DNA from: Cryptomeria japonica | Taxonomy: Eukaryota; Streptophyta; Pinopsida; Cupressales; Cupressaceae | Length of the DNA: 64,000 nt | Assembly: GCF_030272615.1 (NCBI RefSeq) | Contig: NC_081412.1 | Span: forward strand, 24,985,860-25,049,859 | Direction of reading: 5' to 3' | In this document: one piece after another, positions 60,062 through 64,000 of the stretch | Numbering within the stretch: position 1 is the stretch's first letter | Layout: every line of letters starts with the position of its first letter | The notes under the pieces: generated by a model | What the model was told of the DNA's origin: nothing | The model's database searches: none | The model's input: the letters and a program-made list of their open reading frames with translations, nothing else | Translations under genes and position numbers: made by a program

Positions 60062-61018
60062 CCTAGATCAGAAATAACAATTCCAGTCAATCAACAAGCT
60101 ATTCCTTCATCAGCATATGTGGATCCAGAATCCTTAAAAGCTTCTACATCAAAACAAGCAAAGATCAAAGAAAAGTTCAAGTTTAAAGATATGGGATGTG
60201 GCGAGTATATCTTTCATGTTGATCAACTCCCACTATCTCCTAAGGTATTCAATCAACATGAACAATCTATAAACAATTTGAAAGGAATTGGGTGTGAACC
60301 ACCTAGTGTTGTGGCTACTAAGTCTGAATGCAAATATCCTCTAATGGTGGAAGCATATCTTGATATCAATAGTCCTAAGAGTGGTTCCAGTGAAGAATCT
60401 ATTGAGCGTATTGCCAGCCCTCTTGAGAACTCACATAGTTTTACCATATCATCCACTCCTTCCATTTCCACTCCACTTCTACACTTGGATCAACAAGAAT
60501 TACAAAGGCCCTTACTCATTGGGGATCAAAAATCAAGCTTTGAAAAGAAAAATCTAAAAGTCAAAAATAAAGAAAAGTCCTTCAGTCCACATCAAAATCA
60601 AAAGCTATTGGACTCTGAAAAAATCAAAGTCAAGGATAAAAATCCTATGAAGAAAAAACAACAAGAGTTGATCTCCCCTAATATCAAAATAACTGGGGGC
60701 AAAAGTTCTAAAATTTTAAGTCAAAAAGCACACTTGTTGATCCTAAGTCTCCATCATGTCATCTTAATTTCACTTCTTTTCATAATCACAAGCCTTCATT
60801 ACTCATCCACTTGTTCCACACATCCTTTCCCTTCTGGTGATACATCATGGACCTTTAATGGAGCTTCCTCGAAGGACTTTGTTATCAGGGATGCCCAAAC
60901 TTCTGTAGGTGACATGCATATGGGCCTACATAGTCCACACGCTAGTAATTCTATCTCAGTTCCTTTATCAAGGAAGACAGACACTCAAGCTACACATCAT
61001 TCAGTCAAGTAACAATGC
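60062..61018 (+). pseudogene. Element B segment between protease and integrase end, RT missing
   Basis: Same frame as gag and protease, open from 60062 to the TAA at 61013. It begins like the acidic/Lys-rich spacer after Tat protease (KFKDMGCGEYIFHVDQLPLS, KSGSSEESIERIASPLENS). Lys-rich sequence follows, then a hydrophobic stretch (LLILSLHHVILISLLFIITS, about 60733-60795), then a short unknown region. The RT (YxDD), RNase H and integrase core (DDE) that should lie here are absent. The hydrophobic stretch looks like one membrane span, but nothing else suggests an envelope protein. Either a deletion product or a non-autonomous element form. Confidence 0.6.
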
Positions 61019-61252
61019 AACTACAATCATAAAGTCAAGCCTCGTACATTTGAGGTGGGTGATTTGGTTCTCAGAGAAAATTATAAAAATCAGCAAGACA
61101 AACAAAAGAAGGGCAAGTTCGAACCAAATTGGCTTGGTCCTTACATCATTACAGCAGCATATGGATCTGGGGCATATCAGCTCTCAACTACAGAAGGTGA
61201 ACCTTTGGAGGATCCTATCAACAGCATGCACCTTCGTAGGTTTTACACATAG
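61019..61252 (+). pseudogene. Element B integrase C-terminal domain
   Basis: Same frame. HKVKPRTFEVGDLVLRENY, then KGKFEPNWLGPYIITAAYG, AYQLSTTEGEPLEDPINSMH and LRRFYT ending at a TAG. This is the SH3-like integrase C-terminus of gypsy elements (F-x-G-D-L-V-L-R and W-x-G-P-Y landmarks). The catalytic core is missing upstream. After the stop come A-rich sequence and CAAACAGGCGCCTTGTGACAC. Confidence 0.85.
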
Positions 61253-62789
61253 CTCTTTAGAGTATCTCAATTCAAAAATACAAAAAAATTATAAAACAAA
61301 AAAAAAATCGTTACTTGGTGAAAACCTGGCAAACAGGCGCCTTGTGACACAAAAAAACTTTGAAAAATCGAAAAAAGTAAAGAGAAGTAATTTCGTCCAA
61401 TAGTGAAAACCACTTCAGTGGCACCCTGGGCAAGTACCATGGTCAAAACTGGGTCACCAGTGCCATGTGTAGAGACATTGCTCCTCCCTCCTTCAGGATT
61501 CACTTTCATCCTTTCACTTTGCACACACTCACAACCTATTCGTTCATAATAAACTTACCCATTCCCATCATGGCTTGTTATTGATCTACCCAAGATTGGT
61601 TAGCCATTCATAATAAACCTCTCTTTTCACCTCCCTTTCCATACATAATAAATCAGATCCTATCTGTGGCTAAGACAAATCCTACGTCTAGTGATGGGTG
61701 TGGAACTGAGAACATTACACATTTAGAGGAGTACAGTTTCTTCCACTTTTCTTCAGTCTATCTACGCACAATCCGCAATAAAGCAACATTTGCATCGCCA
61801 ATCCGCAATAAAGTATCAGTTTCATGGATTCAGTCAGTTTCAAATGAGACATCAGCAACTATGGGCTTCAACAAAATCAAATCTTTCAACAGACTCAGAC
61901 AACATATGGTTCCGTGCTATCTATCCTTTTTGTGAAAGTAAACGTTGTGACCACAATCAAATAAGACTTATACAAGTGATAAGAGACACTAAATTTGAGG
62001 ACTACAGTGGATGTTGGTGTCGAGTCTTGGTTTTCTTTTGATTTTATCTTTGTGGTGACATGTCTTTTAGCTCTTCTGAGATGTCTCTGACTAGAGATTC
62101 TATCTCCAGGATGTCTTTGACTAGAAAGGCAAGGATGGGGTATCGTCACCTATTTTTCTTTTGCTATCTATGGATTGTCTCTTAGTAATGCTATGACTTG
62201 TCCAAGGATATGAGGACACTGTGAGTCTAGTAAGAACTGGGGCATTCCTTGTTTGTGACTGTCTTATCTCCATGCAAACAGGTACAATGACTTTCTGGGT
62301 CAAACATATGCCTCGATTGTCATAACCTACTTGCCATAATAAAGCTCAATGATGATAACGCACAAGAAGCTCTTTCACTTTCATATCTTCTATCTTCCAT
62401 GCCCCTTTCTTGATTGACTTCCATCGTCCTTCTTGAGTCTGCGTAGCCTGCTATCACATGACTGAGTATAATGACACACCAAAAACATTAGCATTTCATG
62501 TAGTTGCACCTGCATTACCACATATAAGCATTTCATACATACATATAGATATCACAACTGCATCACATCCTGCACACAACACCTGTTAGCACAATTTACA
62601 TTTGCATTATCATATTCATCTGCATTACATACATTCACATTTGCATCATGCATACACATATAAAACATAAAAGAACAAAAAAAAATATTGCATTGCATCA
62701 TGTACATATTTGCATCCATATCATAAGCATCACATAGAAACATACATCACATAGGTACACATGCATATAGCTGCCGCAAAGATGAATCA

Positions 62790-62793
<4 letters not shown>
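61253..62793 (+). other. Element B 3' region, low-complexity tail
   Basis: No coding domain is seen. From about 62480 to 62780 the sequence is rich in GCATTTCAT, TGCATCA and ACATAC words. CAATCCGCAATAAAG is repeated at 61767-61781 and 61799-61813. Short frames (61666-61935, 62121-62303) show no family. Confidence 0.5.

Positions 62794-62854
<61 letters not shown>
62794..62854. repeat. (AT)n microsatellite, about 61 bp
   Basis: An uninterrupted AT dinucleotide run of about 30 units. Confidence 0.98.
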
Positions 62855-62857
<3 letters not shown>

Positions 62858-62960
62858 TCATGATACAATGATGTCAAAATCATATGGCTACAATCACTCA
62901 AGGTGTCTACATCATCATACAAAAATGATACAATACTGATACATAGGGAGCCCTCTACGG

Positions 62961-64000
62961 CTATGATGAACTCCCTCCCTCGAAGCCGCCTGGCCTCGAC
63001 GGAATATGAGCCCTTGAAGGACCCACCCCAAGATCATCCCTCCTGTCCCCCCTATCTAGTGGTGGTGGAGGACCCATAACCCCACCACTGGACACTTATC
63101 TCCTCTGGCTCCCTCCCATAGCTGTCGCTATCCGTGATGGTCTACGGAAGCTCCTCGCCCGCTGATCTGGTGGCACTGCACCATAATAAAGATCCCGCCA
63201 GTAGGCAATCTCCTCCCCTGCCCGTAGGACATAGGCATATCCAATTCCTGTGTCCTCTACCACCTGCCTCCTAGCCCTCAGTGTTGTCTCAGCCTCTGTG
63301 TAGTGCTGAATAGCCTAGTCTCATTCCCGCTCAGTATCTCTGAGCCGCCTCTTGAGTCTATCCCTCTCCCTCTTCAGGTCCTGAATCTCATCTGCCTGTC
63401 CCTAACAGATCTCCCTCAGCTCAATCAGCTCATCCTCCTCCACCTCGGCCCCCTATACCTCTGCCTGTGGCTCCCCTTGTATGGGTGCCTGTCCCTATGC
63501 CTATAACTGTACCGGTGGCTGTACCTGTACCTGTACCTACCTTTGTCCCTGTCCCTACACCTGTCTGGGACCCTGTGTTGCTAGCACCTATAGCGGTAAT
63601 CCACCGCAACCCCTCACAATCTGAACCTATCTGTCCTCTCTACCCTCCCTCTGCAGTGCCACCCTCCTCTCTCCAACTGCACCCCGCCTCCTCCGTCGGC
63701 CTCTACCCCCATCATCTCCATCATCATCACCATCCCCACCACCATCTCCATCTAGCAGCTCTCCCGAATCTGTCAGGCATGGGAATGGATGCTCGGCCCA
63801 ATACGTTGTGTACTCTCCATCCATGTCGTCATCCTCGATCTCTGGCCATATATCCCAAGGTAGGGGCATCATCTCCACTAGTTGTGTAACAGCCTGATCA
63901 TATGATAGCAATAGCCTAAACTGCACCTGATCCCTGACCGTCCATGCGTACATGCCTGAACCTCGTGGCATCCGCTGGATCCTGCCAAACTGCCTACCCA
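62961..64000 (-). pseudogene. PMD cargo of element B, C-terminal part (5' end outside window)
   Basis: One minus-strand frame from the window edge to TAG at 62961 carries the C-terminal part of a plant mobile domain protein. It has FGRIQRMPRGSGMYAW, VRDQVQFRLLLSYDQAV, MMPLPWDIWPEIEDDDMD and YWAEHPFPCL, then an acidic Gly/Asp run and a basic run (GGRGRRRRRG). A Gln/Val/Pro low-complexity region follows, then a coiled-coil-like segment (ADEIQDLKRERDRLKRRLRD) and YAYVLRAGEEIAYWRDLYYG. The frame is kept for over 340 codons with 11 internal stops, nine of them TAG. It is antisense to element B, matching the position of the PMD frame in element A. Confidence 0.82.
63505..63560 (-). repeat. Short CTGTAC-type repeat inside the PMD frame
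   Basis: CTGTACCTGTACCTGTAC and looser neighbours encode the Val-Gln low-complexity stretch on the minus strand. Confidence 0.7.

Noticed and set aside
60733-60795. Membrane-span-like stretch as an envelope gene
   Set aside because: One hydrophobic run between protease and the integrase tail, with no signal peptide, no glycoprotein features and the wrong position for an env-like frame.
63467-63889. Plus-strand 140-codon Val/Pro-rich frame
   Set aside because: It is the reverse reading of the low-complexity part of the minus-strand PMD frame, which has clear family motifs.

Overview
The window looks like a stretch of a large, repeat-rich plant nuclear genome, most likely a conifer (an inference from the kinds and age of the retroelements, not from a marker gene). 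I found no intact host gene, no rRNA or tRNA gene, no CRISPR array and no bacterial-type operon. Almost all recognisable coding sequence belongs to LTR retrotransposons. These are Ty1/copia elements (intact TSDs, initiator-Met-type primer sites, GAG-PR-IN-RT-RH order) and Ty3/gypsy elements of Tat-like type (purine tracts such as AAAGAGGGGCAAA, LTRs starting TGTA, a DGGA-type protease). All are decayed by stops and a few frameshifts.

Layout: 1-6.5 kb, a gypsy remnant (gag and protease, no RT or integrase seen), a second LTR lying inside it, 3' tandem repeats, a purine tract and an LTR. 7.09-9.03 kb, a solo LTR with the 5-bp TSD CTTAG. 9.785-16.987 kb, a complete but dead copia element on the minus strand with TSD TTTAT. 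17-24 kb, mostly unannotatable DNA with one unrecognised broken coding frame at 21.1-22.1 kb. 24.2-30.7 kb, the 3' part of a minus-strand gypsy-like element: LTR, purine tract, an array of about a dozen imperfect palindromes, then a long broken unknown reading frame on the opposite strand. 31.8-39.6 kb, a nest: a plus-strand copia LTR split by a second minus-strand copia element (TSD TCTTG), and a solo gypsy-type LTR (TSD CAAGG) a little further on. 40.8-45.3 kb, another minus-strand LTR, a 5-unit tandem array and a G-patch/zinc-knuckle reading frame. 45.5-47.9 kb, a plus-strand copia-type LTR and primer site followed by a 301-codon antisense coiled-coil frame. 50.0-54.1 kb, a minus-strand LTR, repeat arrays and the N-terminal half of a plant mobile domain (PMD) frame, interrupted by the next element. 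54.076-64 kb, a plus-strand gypsy element with LTR, primer site, repeat-flanked leader, gag-protease and the integrase C-terminus all in one frame, then the C-terminal half of another PMD frame on the minus strand, running off the window.

A common design recurs in three gypsy-type elements: LTR, polypurine tract, a private array of repeats or palindromes, then a cargo reading frame antisense to the element. Two carry PMD; the third carries a protein I do not recognise. With the palindrome array next to it, that third case (26.4-30.7 kb) is the best candidate for something undescribed. Most stops in these frames look like CAG to TAG or CGA to TGA, as expected of long-methylated plant DNA.
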